A stretch of 64,000 nt of DNA, taken from assembly GCA_017481565.1 (NCBI GenBank), contig JAFUOZ010000014.1, positions 1-64,000 on the forward strand, read 5' to 3'. Of the stretch, positions 7,451 through 15,222 are shown piece by piece (positions within the stretch are counted from its first letter, which is position 1; each line of letters starts with the position of its first letter). A model generated the notes under the pieces. The model was not told where the DNA came from. It saw nothing but the letters and a program-made list of their open reading frames with translations, and ran no database searches. The position numbers and the translations under genes are program-made. This DNA is from Oscillospiraceae bacterium (GTDB lineage: Bacteria; Bacillota; Clostridia; Oscillospirales; Ruminococcaceae).

Positions 7451-9880
7451 ATGTTAAAAAAATTCAGGGAGAGTATGCGGACAAGCTTTTCTTCAAGGCT
7501 TGCCTTTACCCTTATATTCTTAAATGTAATACTTTTTATATGCTTCGCCGTTGTAAAGGGTATTATGCTGCAGATAACCTCTGAGTCGGAGATCAATAAA
7601 AAAATGGATTCGGCACTGTCGGTGTCGGTCTATGCAGTTTCCGATTATGCCGAGGCAAAGCTGAATGCTGCAAAGACTGCTTCCGAGCATCATGGGATAG
7701 TAAGCTGGCTGCTTGATGAGGCTGATTCTGTGGCAGTGCGTACAGCTACCGCAAATGCTGCTTTGAATGATCCTGATATTATGGCTGTGTGGATAATGAG
7801 GGATATGGACGGTGAGTTCATAGCCAACGAGATCAGCGGATTTTCAAGTCTTTCCGCCTGCTCATGGTATTCCTATTATAATCACGGAGGAAGAGAATCG
7901 GTATTCACACTGAGCAGCTCAGGCGTTGTGAGCAACTGTGCCTGTGTTACTATGGTTTATCCTATTATAGACAATGAAAATATCATAGGCTTTGCAGGCG
8001 CTGAGGTGGGTCTTGACGCTGTAAGCAGACGCTTTTCAAACTTCAATCTTTCAGACGGCTGTTATATTATGATAGGCACCGAAAACGGAGATATCATATA
8101 TAACCCTGCAGACGCTGCTCCCGACAGGTTTTCAAGTGAGCATATGAAAGCTGTTTTTTCGGATCCTGATGCGATGAAGGGAAACATTTACAGCAGAAGT
8201 GCTGTTGATCCCTATACCTCATGGAAGGTCATGGCAGTGTTTGATAAAAAAGGTGCGGAGAAAGCACTTCTGGCGGATTATGGCAGAGAGCTTCTTCTTC
8301 TTGTGGGACTTCTTGTTCTGATGATAATCGCTGTTATCAACATCGTGCGCAGAGAATGCCGTGAAATACCGGCTATTTCCAAGTCTATTGCGGAAATATC
8401 GGCAGGAAATTATAATTTCAGGATCAATTCATCATGCTGCAATGAGATAGGTCTTATCGCTGAATCGGTCGATACAATGGCAAAGACTCTTCAGGATAAT
8501 AATGCGCTTATTGATTCCTATGTAAATCTGGATACCCTTACGGGAATAAGCAACAGGATAAAAATGTATGAGGCTATTGACGATCTTATCGTAAGCAGGG
8601 ATCATACACAGCCGAGATTTGCACTTATTTTTATTGATATTGACAATTTCCGCTGGATAAACGAAACTCTCGGTCACCGCTACGGCGACGAGGTACTGAA
8701 AACCTTTGCGGATCGTCTCAGAACAGTATTCAGACGTGCATACCGCTACAGCTCTGATATGTTCGTTGCTCTTGTGGAGATAGGAAATGATACCTCTGCG
8801 GCAGATGAGCTTATAAACCGTTTCCGCAGTGAGCTGAACTTTCCGTTCAATGTATTTGCAACAAATCTTTATGTAAGATGCTCCGCAGGTATTGCGGTAT
8901 ATCCTGATGACGGAGATACTCCCGATATACTGCTGCAGGACGCAGATATAGCTCTGAACCGTTCCAAGGAAAGAGGAAAGGACAGGGTAAGCTATTACAA
9001 TACTGCACTTCACAGCAGCGTAAACAGCAAGACATCTATTGCTCAGAATCTGGCAATGGCTCTTGAACGGGGTGAATTCTATCTTAATTATCAGCCTATC
9101 ATATCCACTGCTGACGGAAGTATCCACGGTTTTGAGGTGCTTTTAAGATGGGAGTCTGAAACACTGGGATATGTTCCTCCCTCAAAGTTTGTGCAGATCG
9201 CAGAGGAAACGGGAGATATCGTCAGCATCGGAACATGGATATTTGAGACTGCCTGCCGCTTCCTGAAAAGGCTCAACGAATATAACAGTGATATAATCCT
9301 GTCGATAAACGTTTCGCCTGTGCAGATGAAGAAGCATGACTATATGGAGCATATCCATCGTGTGCTTAATATCACAAAGGTCAATCCCGAAAATATTCAG
9401 GTCGAGATAACCGAAAGCTCGCTTATCGACTTTATGGAGACAGGGCAGAATGTTATCGAGGAGATAAACAGTCTGGGAATAGCGCTTGCTCTGGACGATT
9501 TCGGAACAGGCTATTCATCGCTTAATTATCTTAAGAATTTCCCTATAAAGTGTCTTAAGGTGGATAAATCCTTCGTTGATGATATTGACAGTCACGGCAA
9601 GGATTACAGGATCACGGGAAGTATTATCGATCTTGTACACGGTCTGGGTATAAAAACTGTAGCCGAGGGCGTTGAAACGGTCTCACAGTATAATTCCATA
9701 GTGAATATGAAGTGTGATTATATTCAGGGCTTCCTTATGAGCAAGCCTATGGACGAGCATAATGCACTTGAATTTGTACGTATGTACGATCAGATGCATA
9801 AGCCTGACAAGGCACAGCTTGAACGTACCGAGCGTGTGCTTGCCGAAGAACGCAGAATGAGAAGCGTTAATAAGAAATAG
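7451..9880 (+). CDS. Membrane Cache/HAMP/degenerate-GGDEF/EAL phosphodiesterase
   Basis: An 809-residue protein. An N-terminal membrane helix (about 15-38) is followed by an extracellular Cache-like sensor, a second helix (about 278-300), HAMP, GGDEF and EAL. The GGDEF signature is replaced by SSDMF (434-438), so cyclase activity is not expected. The EAL domain keeps EVL at 562-564, NVSP, EITES, DDFGTG with Asp682/683, KVDKSF, EGVET and QGF, so it should hydrolyse c-di-GMP to pGpG (family knowledge). The degenerate GGDEF may act as a GTP-sensing regulatory domain (inference). ATG 7451 lacks a good SD; the only strong one (AAGGAG at 7401) fits a TTG at 7414 in another frame. Confidence 0.87.
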   Translation: MLKKFRESMRTSFSSRLAFTLIFLNVILFICFAVVKGIMLQITSESEINKKMDSALSVSVYAVSDYAEAKLNAAKTASEHHGIVSWLLDEADSVAVRTATANAALNDPDIMAVWIMRDMDGEFIANEISGFSSLSACSWYSYYNHGGRESVFTLSSSGVVSNCACVTMVYPIIDNENIIGFAGAEVGLDAVSRRFSNFNLSDGCYIMIGTENGDIIYNPADAAPDRFSSEHMKAVFSDPDAMKGNIYSRSAVDPYTSWKVMAVFDKKGAEKALLADYGRELLLLVGLLVLMIIAVINIVRRECREIPAISKSIAEISAGNYNFRINSSCCNEIGLIAESVDTMAKTLQDNNALIDSYVNLDTLTGISNRIKMYEAIDDLIVSRDHTQPRFALIFIDIDNFRWINETLGHRYGDEVLKTFADRLRTVFRRAYRYSSDMFVALVEIGNDTSAADELINRFRSELNFPFNVFATNLYVRCSAGIAVYPDDGDTPDILLQDADIALNRSKERGKDRVSYYNTALHSSVNSKTSIAQNLAMALERGEFYLNYQPIISTADGSIHGFEVLLRWESETLGYVPPSKFVQIAEETGDIVSIGTWIFETACRFLKRLNEYNSDIILSINVSPVQMKKHDYMEHIHRVLNITKVNPENIQVEITESSLIDFMETGQNVIEEINSLGIALALDDFGTGYSSLNYLKNFPIKCLKVDKSFVDDIDSHGKDYRITGSIIDLVHGLGIKTVAEGVETVSQYNSIVNMKCDYIQGFLMSKPMDEHNALEFVRMYDQMHKPDKAQLERTERVLAEERRMRSVNKK

Positions 9881-9902
9881 AGCATATAGTCTCAATAAAA
9901 TG

Positions 9903-9934
9903 ACGGAGCTGCATTGAATGCGGCTCCGTTTTTT
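9903..9934 (+). terminator. Intrinsic terminator after the GGDEF/EAL gene
   Basis: A near-perfect 12-bp stem (9903-9914 with 9918-9929) followed by TTTTTT. Confidence 0.85.
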
Positions 9935-9965
9935 GTTATAAATATAAAAAATGGCGAAAAACCCC

Positions 9966-9994
9966 TTGACAAAGAGAATGGTGTATGATATAAT
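9966..9994 (+). promoter_or_regulatory. Sigma-A promoter of the rplU-prp-rpmA operon
   Basis: Perfect consensus TTGACA at 9966-9971 and TATAAT at 9989-9994 with a 17-bp spacer, as expected for a highly expressed ribosomal operon. Confidence 0.9.
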
Positions 9995-10000
9995 AATAAA

Positions 10001-10085
10001 GCCGCATGTAACGGGCAGGAAAGTTGTATTATCAAAGGATACACGCCCTATACAGCGAGTTTTTAAGAAAAGGCAGGTGCCACAG
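10001..10085 (+). promoter_or_regulatory. rplU leader (candidate L21 leader)
   Basis: The 5' leader of about 85 bases can form a long stem: GGGC at 10013-10016 pairs with GCCC at 10045-10048, enclosing TGTAT/ATACA. Firmicute rplU operons are known to carry a structured L21 leader. The position fits, but I cannot confirm the consensus by eye. Confidence 0.45.
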
Positions 10086-10400
10086 ATGTACGCAGTTATC
10101 GAAACAGGCGGAAAGCAGTATCAGGTTCAGGAGGGCGATGAGATCTTCATCGAGAAGCTCAACGTTAATGCTGATGATACAGTAACTTTTGACAAGGTTG
10201 TTGCAGTAAACAACGACAGCGCTCTTACAGTAGGTGCTCCCTACGTTGCAGGTGCAGCAGTTGAGGCTAAGGTTGTTAAGAACGGCAAGGCTAAGAAGAT
10301 CACTGTTTTCACTTACAAGCCTAAGAAGGGCTCTTCCCACAGAAAGATGGGTCACAGACAGCCCTACACAAAGGTAAGAATCGAAGCTATCAAGGCATAA
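10086..10400 (+). CDS. rplU: 50S ribosomal protein L21
   Basis: A 104-residue protein starting [14 protein letters not shown], the typical L21 N-terminus, and ending in the basic [13 protein letters not shown] region. It binds 23S rRNA in the large subunit. ATG 10086 is chosen over the longer open frame (from 9951) because that frame runs through the promoter, and AGGCAGGTG lies just upstream of 10086. It is the first gene of rplU-prp-rpmA, with only 6 bases before prp. Length and residues are normal for Firmicutes. Confidence 0.97.
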   Translation: MYAVIETGGKQYQVQEGDEIFIEKLNVNADDTVTFDKVVAVNNDSALTVGAPYVAGAAVEAKVVKNGKAKKITVFTYKPKKGSSHRKMGHRQPYTKVRIEAIKA

Positions 10401-10406
10401 TTTCCC

Positions 10407-10721
10407 GTGATCAAGGCTGTTTTTTATAAGAAAAACGGAGCTTTCCGGGGGTTCGGCATATCGGGGCATTCAGGCTATGCAGAATCGGGGAGCGATATTG
10501 TATGCGCTTCGGTCTCCTCAGCCGCTATGCTTACCGCAAATACCGTGACAGATTTTTTCGGTGCAGATGCTAAGGCATATGCAGATGGCAATCTGTTTGA
10601 GCTTATGCTGAACAAAGACTGTGACAGATCGGAAAAGCTGATCGAAAGCTTCTATCAGCATCTTGATTTTATTTCACAGGATTATAACGGTACAATACGT
10701 TTATCAGTTATGGAGGTGTAA
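10407..10721 (+). CDS. prp: Ribosomal-processing cysteine protease Prp
   Basis: A 104-residue YsxB-type protease. It shows the catalytic dyad of the family: His21 in SGHSGYA and Cys33 in DIVCASVSS. Prp removes the N-terminal extension of ribosomal protein L27 in Firmicutes and related phyla, which is essential for L27 function in Staphylococcus aureus. Here it lies between rplU and rpmA, and the adjacent L27 does carry a cleavable extension. The start is GTG at 10407, 6 bases after the rplU stop; its SD is weak, so translational coupling to rplU is likely (inference). Confidence 0.93.
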   Translation: MIKAVFYKKNGAFRGFGISGHSGYAESGSDIVCASVSSAAMLTANTVTDFFGADAKAYADGNLFELMLNKDCDRSEKLIESFYQHLDFISQDYNGTIRLSVMEV

Positions 10722-10724
10722 CAC

Positions 10725-11006
10725 ATGATTAGAATTTCTATGCAGTTCTTTGCTCATAAGAAAGGTATGGGTTCCACAAAGAACGGTCGTGATTCCGAGT
10801 CCAAGAGACTTGGTGTTAAGAGAGCTGACGGTCAGTTCGTTACAGCAGGTAACATCCTCGTTCGTCAGAGAGGTACACACATTCATCCCGGCGCAGGCGT
10901 AGGCATCGGTTCCGATGATACAATCTATGCTACAATCGACGGAAGAGTTAAGTTCGAGCGTTACGGCAGAGACCGTAAGAAGGTTAGCGTTTACGCTGCT
11001 GAATAA
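10725..11006 (+). CDS. rpmA: 50S ribosomal protein L27 with Prp-cleavable N-terminus
   Basis: A 93-residue protein. The N-terminus [14 protein letters not shown] has the QFF-A-xKKG processing motif; cleavage by Prp after the second Phe would leave the mature AHKKG end that reaches the peptidyl-transferase centre (family knowledge). The downstream [15 protein letters not shown] and GTHIHPG motifs are typical. SD GGAGGTG precedes ATG 10725, and only 3 bases separate it from the prp stop. The operon ends at a hairpin terminator just downstream. Confidence 0.97.
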   Translation: MIRISMQFFAHKKGMGSTKNGRDSESKRLGVKRADGQFVTAGNILVRQRGTHIHPGAGVGIGSDDTIYATIDGRVKFERYGRDRKKVSVYAAE

Positions 11007-11027
11007 TTCTCTTTGAAGTGAATTTTT

Positions 11028-11060
11028 ATCCCGCCTTTTTATTTGGGCGGGATTTTTTTT
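11028..11060 (+). terminator. Terminator of the rplU-prp-rpmA operon
   Basis: Stem ATCCCGCC/GGGCGGGAT (11028-11053) followed by eight T residues. Confidence 0.9.
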
Positions 11061-11103
11061 ATATGTGTAAATGTAAAAAAAATATGAACTGCTCTGTTTT
11101 GTG

Positions 11104-11145
11104 TTGACAACTATTACAGTAAGTGATATACTGTTATTACAGTAA
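11104..11145 (+). promoter_or_regulatory. Promoter with overlapping PadR-type operator
   Basis: TTGACA at 11104-11109, a 17-bp spacer, TATACT at 11127-11132. TATTACAGTAA occurs twice (11112-11122 and 11135-11145), and ACAGTA (11116-11121) faces TACTGT (11129-11134) across 7 bases, covering the -10 box. This suits autorepression by the PadR protein encoded next (inference). Confidence 0.65.
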
Positions 11146-11163
11146 ACGTAACAAGGAGGGACT

Positions 11164-11487
11164 ATGAGGGATAATGTGAAAGGCGGCGCACTTACAGAGG
11201 TGACATTTTATATTTTGCTTTCGTTGTATAAACCAAAGCATGGGTATGCAATTATGCAGTTTATTGAAGAAAATACAGGCGGACGGTTATCATTGGGAGC
11301 CGGAACTTTATATGGTGCGCTAAATTCTTTGGCGGATAAAGGGTGGATAGAGTTATGCAGCGAAAAGGATGGACGAAAAAAGGAATACCTGATAACTGCT
11401 GAAGGTCGTGAAGCCGCAGAACGTGAGCTTATGCGTTTGCATGAATTAACGGAAACAGCTGATAAAATTATAGGAGGTGCGCTATGA
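11164..11487 (+). CDS. PadR-family transcriptional regulator
   Basis: A 107-residue winged-helix protein of the short PadR class. Residues about 10-85 hold the PadR domain (ILLSLYKPKHGYAIMQFIEENTGG, given here as ILLSLY, HGYAIM and the GTLYGALNSLADKGWI wing region) and a C-terminal helix for dimer formation. Such proteins repress their own operon and often answer to drugs or membrane stress. The gene has a strong SD (AAGGAGGG) and a promoter with inverted ACAGTA repeats. Its stop overlaps the next gene by 4 bases, a common pairing of PadR with DUF2812 proteins. The effector is unknown. Confidence 0.88.
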   Translation: MRDNVKGGALTEVTFYILLSLYKPKHGYAIMQFIEENTGGRLSLGAGTLYGALNSLADKGWIELCSEKDGRKKEYLITAEGREAAERELMRLHELTETADKIIGGAL

Positions 11488-12068
11488 GCAGAAAATATTA
11501 CCGTTTCTTCGGAGGTCTTATCAAAACACAGGAAAAGTGGCTGAATAAGCTTGCTGCTGAAGGATATCGTCTGATAAATACAGGTAAGCTTTTATATGAA
11601 TTTGAGGAATGTAAGCCCAATGAATATCAGTATTGCATTGATTTTATTGCAGATAAATCAAAGTACAATGCGGAAAGCTATAGGGAGTTTCTGGAGGAGT
11701 TTGGCTATCGTGTATTTTATAAAAATATCAATCTCAGGTGGTCAATAGGCAAGGCGGAGGTGCGTCCCTGGGCAGAAAAAGGCGGACGTATTGCAATGAA
11801 ATCATCAACTCTTGATAAAGAGCTTATGATAATCGAAAAGCACAATGACGGAAAGCCTTTTGAACTGCGTACAACTGCCGAGGATCGTATTTTATACATA
11901 AAGCGAATGAGGGCACCTTGGATATTTATGCTGTTGATTTTTACCGTATTCGGAATATTTGTGAGATCGGCTACAATTTTAGCTGCAGCGGCTATATGTT
12001 TGGTTTTTGTGTCAGTATTTCAGGCGGAGCTTATCATGCTGAAAAAGAATGCTGAAATTATGGAATGA
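11484..12068 (+). CDS. DUF2812 membrane protein (PadR partner)
   Basis: A 194-residue protein with an N-terminal DUF2812 domain (RKYYRFFGG, LNKLAAEGYRL, and the YQYCIDFI region) and two C-terminal membrane helices (about 145-165 and 168-185). The function of the family is not known. It often sits beside a PadR regulator and is thought to be its controlled membrane target (inference from context). The ATG overlaps the padR stop (ATGA), with GGAGGTG as SD, so translation is coupled. Confidence 0.8.
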   Translation: MSRKYYRFFGGLIKTQEKWLNKLAAEGYRLINTGKLLYEFEECKPNEYQYCIDFIADKSKYNAESYREFLEEFGYRVFYKNINLRWSIGKAEVRPWAEKGGRIAMKSSTLDKELMIIEKHNDGKPFELRTTAEDRILYIKRMRAPWIFMLLIFTVFGIFVRSATILAAAAICLVFVSVFQAELIMLKKNAEIME

Positions 12069-12112
12069 TAACAAAAAATCAGGTCAGTTGGAATACACAA
12101 AGGAGGTGAGTT

Positions 12113-12742
12113 ATGAAAATAGTTCCATACACAAGCAATATAAACGAATATTTAAAATCAGATGATATAATAGATCACGAAAACGTGCAGATAAAAGCAC
12201 TTGCAGAAAAGCTTTACGACAGAGCGTGCAATGAGCTTGATTTTATCAGATCGGCTTATGAATATGTCCGTGATAACATTTCCCATTCTGCTGATATAAA
12301 TGAGGATATTATCACCTGTTCCGCTTCCGAGGTGCTTGCGGCGGGTCATGGTATATGCTTTGCAAAAGCTCATCTTCTTGCGGCAGTTCTGCGCTGTAAG
12401 GGCATACCTGCGGGATTATGCTATCAGAGGCTTATTCTTGATGATGAAGCTGCTCCTGTGCTTATCATGCACGGGCTTAACGGAGTATATCTTAAGGAAT
12501 ATAAAAAGTGGATACGTCTTGATCCGAGAGGGAATAAGAATGGCGTAAATGCACAGTTTTCTGTTGACAGGGAGCAGCTTGCCTTTCCTGTACGCTCAGA
12601 AAAAGGCGAGGAGGACTGTTTTATCGTATTTCCGGAAACAGACAGAAGGATACGCGAGAAATTAAGGAATAACAAAACTAGAACGGAGCTGTGGGAGGAT
12701 CTTCCTACAGAGCTTGAAAATCCGTCAATGAGAGGGGCATGA
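12113..12742 (+). CDS. Transglutaminase-like (papain-fold) domain protein
   Basis: A 209-residue cytoplasmic protein with a transglutaminase-core domain. The Cys lies in GHGICFAKAHLL (about residue 82), the His in LIMHGLNGVYL (about 121), and the Asp in IRLDPRG (about 138), so the Cys-His-Asp triad appears complete. Bacterial members are proteases or amidases rather than cross-linkers. It has no signal peptide. SD AAAGGAGGTG precedes the ATG, 44 bases after the DUF2812 gene, so it is probably third in the PadR operon. The substrate is unknown. Confidence 0.75.
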   Translation: MKIVPYTSNINEYLKSDDIIDHENVQIKALAEKLYDRACNELDFIRSAYEYVRDNISHSADINEDIITCSASEVLAAGHGICFAKAHLLAAVLRCKGIPAGLCYQRLILDDEAAPVLIMHGLNGVYLKEYKKWIRLDPRGNKNGVNAQFSVDREQLAFPVRSEKGEEDCFIVFPETDRRIREKLRNNKTRTELWEDLPTELENPSMRGA

Positions 12743-12783
12743 ATCGATCTGCTCAGCGTTTACTTATTATATTGATCTGACCG

Positions 12784-12816
12784 TTACCCGTGAAACAGCT
12801 TCACGGGTAAATTTTT
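12784..12816 (+). terminator. Terminator of the PadR operon
   Basis: A perfect 11-bp stem (12784-12794 with 12800-12810) followed by ATTTTT. Confidence 0.9.
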
Positions 12817-12835
12817 GAAAAAATATATATTTATT

Positions 12836-12863
12836 TGATACATTTTAAAAAGTCATTCGTCTA
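12836..12863 (+). promoter_or_regulatory. ECF-type promoter of the sigma factor operon
   Basis: TGATAC at 12836-12841, a 16-bp spacer, CGTCTA at 12858-12863. It resembles the TGAAAC-N16-CGTC promoters read by Bacillus SigW/SigX/SigM-type factors, so the operon is probably autoregulated (inference). Confidence 0.6.
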
Positions 12864-12885
12864 AATAAATGAGGGGGGTGAAAAA

Positions 12886-13365
12886 ATGACCGATTTTGAC
12901 GAGATATACAGACTATATGCAAAAAGCGTATACGGCTTTCTCATGCGTATGACAGCTAGTGCCGAGCTTTCCGAGGAGCTTACCTCTGAGACCTTTTATC
13001 GTGCGGTAAAGAATATCAACAGCTTCAAGGGAAACTGCACCATGTCGGTATGGCTTTGTTCAATAGCTAAAAATCTGTATCTCGATCATCTGAAAAAGAG
13101 CGAAAGGAAAAATATTTACATAGAAGACGATAATTATCCCGACAGCGCAGATATGACCCTGCACATTGAGGACAAGGAACAGCTGCTTGCGGTACACCGT
13201 GTACTCCATGCACTTGAAGAACCTTATAAGGAGGTTTTTTCCCTGCGCATATTCGGCGAGCTGTCCTATAAGGAGATAGGCGAGCTTTTCGGAAAAAAGG
13301 ACAGCTGGGCAAGGGTCATCTTTTTCAGAGCAAAGGAAATGATCATAAGGAAAATAAACGAATGA
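12886..13365 (+). CDS. ECF sigma factor (sigma-70 family)
   Basis: A 159-residue RNA polymerase sigma factor with region 2 (YRLYAKSVYGFLMRM, then ETFYRAVKNI) and region 4 (EPYKEVFSLRIFGELSYKEIG with a helix-turn-helix) and no regions 1 or 3. It directs polymerase to stress promoters when released from its anti-sigma partner, which is encoded 16 bases downstream. Upstream is an ECF-type promoter, so the pair is likely self-induced. SD GAGGGGGGTG before ATG 12886 is strong. The signal is probably cell-envelope stress, judging from the membrane anti-sigma factor. Confidence 0.9.
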   Translation: MTDFDEIYRLYAKSVYGFLMRMTASAELSEELTSETFYRAVKNINSFKGNCTMSVWLCSIAKNLYLDHLKKSERKNIYIEDDNYPDSADMTLHIEDKEQLLAVHRVLHALEEPYKEVFSLRIFGELSYKEIGELFGKKDSWARVIFFRAKEMIIRKINE

Positions 13366-13381
13366 CGAAAGGAATGTTTTT

Positions 13382-14524
13382 ATGAAATGTGATATAATCA
13401 GGGATCTTCTTCCCGCATACTGTGACGGACTCTGCTCAGAGGAAACGTCAAGGGAAATTGAGGCTCATACAGCGGAATGTACAGAATGTGCGGATATGAT
13501 ACGGTCTATGAAGGCGGACATAGATGTGCCTGCCGTTACAGGGGAAATATCCGCCGATAAGGCTTTCAAAAAAATCAATCTGAAAATGCAGAATAAGGCT
13601 ATTACTATAGCAGGAAATCTGATTTGCATACTTTTGCTTGTTATATTATTATTTATATGTATAACAGGATATAAAAACAGATATGAATGGGAAAAATATG
13701 AAGAAAGCCTTGTTAATCCCGATGCAGACAGAGTGTTTAATATGCTTATAAGCGGTGATATTGACAACTTTATGAACGAACTGATAATTCAGCAGGATAT
13801 TTTACGTATACCTTCCGAAGAAGAAATTACAATTCGCCGTGAGACTATAAACGAACTGTATGAATACTGGAAAACTATTGGAATAACGGAAGTTTCAAGT
13901 CTGGGAACTGAATACTCTTTCATTTTTCCAAATTATGATTATTATCTTCCTACAACCACATATGTGCTCTGTTTTCATGATTTTGCCAATAGCTATGTAA
14001 GCTTATCGAAATACAGAGGAAAATATATTATAAATATTCTTTGTGAATCTACGGAAAGTATTGCTTTTCCTGAAAAATATGCTGAATACGAACAGCTTAT
14101 AAATAAAGTTGATTATCTTATCAATCCCTGTCTGGATAACGTTCCATTTACCGAATTTTTTGACCCTACAAGTAATCTTAAGCCAAATTTGATAAGTAGA
14201 CACTGTTCAGACAATCCGTATGCGCCTGACGATGAATTTTCTGAGGCTCTCTGCAGCCGTCTTACCGAATTTTCCGAGTCGGATATCATTTGCGAAAATA
14301 TTAATTTTACAGAATTGAAATTTGACAGCGATATTAAGCTTTACACCAAGCGCATGACCATGACCTTTCTTGACCCAAAAACCGAAAAGCATATCACATA
14401 TTCCCGCATTATTCCAATAACAGATTGTATCGGATTTGCTGTAATTCCCGAATATCCTCCGGAAATAACCGACGAGGGCGTTTCGGAGGAGTGCAGACGT
14501 ATTGTGACTGAGCTGTGGGGATAA
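13382..14524 (+). CDS. Membrane-bound zinc-finger anti-sigma factor
   Basis: A 380-residue protein. The N-terminal cytoplasmic part is a zf-HC2 zinc-binding anti-sigma domain (Cys3, LLPAYCDG, then the HTAECTEC motif near residues 28-36). One membrane helix (about 77-97) follows, and then a large extracellular domain of about 280 residues with no recognised fold. It should hold the sigma factor at the membrane and release it on an outside signal. It is cotranscribed with the sigma gene. The long outer domain is unlike the short ones in many ZAS-type anti-sigma factors and may be the sensor. Confidence 0.82.
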   Translation: MKCDIIRDLLPAYCDGLCSEETSREIEAHTAECTECADMIRSMKADIDVPAVTGEISADKAFKKINLKMQNKAITIAGNLICILLLVILLFICITGYKNRYEWEKYEESLVNPDADRVFNMLISGDIDNFMNELIIQQDILRIPSEEEITIRRETINELYEYWKTIGITEVSSLGTEYSFIFPNYDYYLPTTTYVLCFHDFANSYVSLSKYRGKYIINILCESTESIAFPEKYAEYEQLINKVDYLINPCLDNVPFTEFFDPTSNLKPNLISRHCSDNPYAPDDEFSEALCSRLTEFSESDIICENINFTELKFDSDIKLYTKRMTMTFLDPKTEKHITYSRIIPITDCIGFAVIPEYPPEITDEGVSEECRRIVTELWG

Positions 14525-14558
14525 ATTTTTATCTGTAGTTATTTAAATATACATAAAG

Positions 14559-14590
14559 CTGCTGTATAGATTTTATTGTACAGCAGTTTT
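14559..14590 (+). terminator. Terminator after the anti-sigma gene
   Basis: Stem CTGCTGTA/TACAGCAG (14559-14566 with 14579-14586) followed by TTTT. Confidence 0.7.
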
Positions 14591-14632
14591 GTGTATTAAA
14601 AGTAAAAAGAACATTAATTTTTATATTTCGTA

Positions 14633-14696
14633 TTGACAGAACAAAATAAATTGTGTACAATGTAATTGCGAAAATGAATTGAGTACAATATAATTT
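14633..14696 (+). promoter_or_regulatory. Peroxidase promoter with two candidate OhrR operators
   Basis: TTGACA at 14633-14638, a 17-bp spacer, TACAAT at 14656-14661. TACAATGTAATTG (14656-14668) overlaps the -10 box and TACAATATAATTT (14684-14696) repeats it 28 bases on. Both resemble the TACAATT/AATTGTA half-sites of OhrR operators. An ohrR gene lies 950 bases downstream. Confidence 0.65.
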
Positions 14697-14722
14697 TATC
14701 AAATTTATTTGGAGGTATATTT

Positions 14723-15196
14723 ATGAAGATCTATGAGCATACTGTAAATGATGCAAAGGGACATCAGGTAAATATGAAGGATTATGAAGGCAAGGTACTG
14801 CTGATAGTAAACACAGCAACAGGCTGCGGATTTACACCTCAGTATGAGGGACTTCAGGAGCTGTATAAAAAATACAGCGAAAGGGGTCTGGAGATCCTTG
14901 ATTTTCCCTGTAATCAGTTCGGAGCACAGGCACCCGGAACGGAAGAGGAGATCGTTGATTTCTGTCAGTCCCGATATGGTGTGACCTTTCGTCAGTTTGC
15001 AAAGGTAAACGTAAACGGAGATGATGAAGCTCCGCTTTTTACCTATCTTAAGGCACAGAAAACTGGCGTAATGGGCAACAGGATAAAATGGAACTTCACA
15101 AAATTTCTGGTTGACCGCAGCGGAAATGTTACGGAACGCTTTGCGCCTACTGTCACACCCGATAAGCTTGAGGAAAAAATTCTTGAATTGATATGA
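14723..15196 (+). CDS. Glutathione peroxidase-family thiol peroxidase
   Basis: A 157-residue cytoplasmic peroxidase that reduces hydroperoxides. It shows the family's peroxidatic Cys in NTATGCGFTPQ (about residue 35), the LDFPCNQFG motif with a second Cys (resolving in thioredoxin-dependent members), and KWNFTKFLVD with the catalytic Trp/Asn. Bacterial Cys-type members usually use thioredoxin, not glutathione (family knowledge). SD TTGGAGG precedes ATG 14723. The promoter carries OhrR-like sites, which suggests control by organic peroxides. It overlaps no gene and is followed by a TSCPD protein. Confidence 0.92.
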   Translation: MKIYEHTVNDAKGHQVNMKDYEGKVLLIVNTATGCGFTPQYEGLQELYKKYSERGLEILDFPCNQFGAQAPGTEEEIVDFCQSRYGVTFRQFAKVNVNGDDEAPLFTYLKAQKTGVMGNRIKWNFTKFLVDRSGNVTERFAPTVTPDKLEEKILELI

Positions 15197-15222
15197 CTAT
15201 TCGTATTTATAGGAGAAAATAT

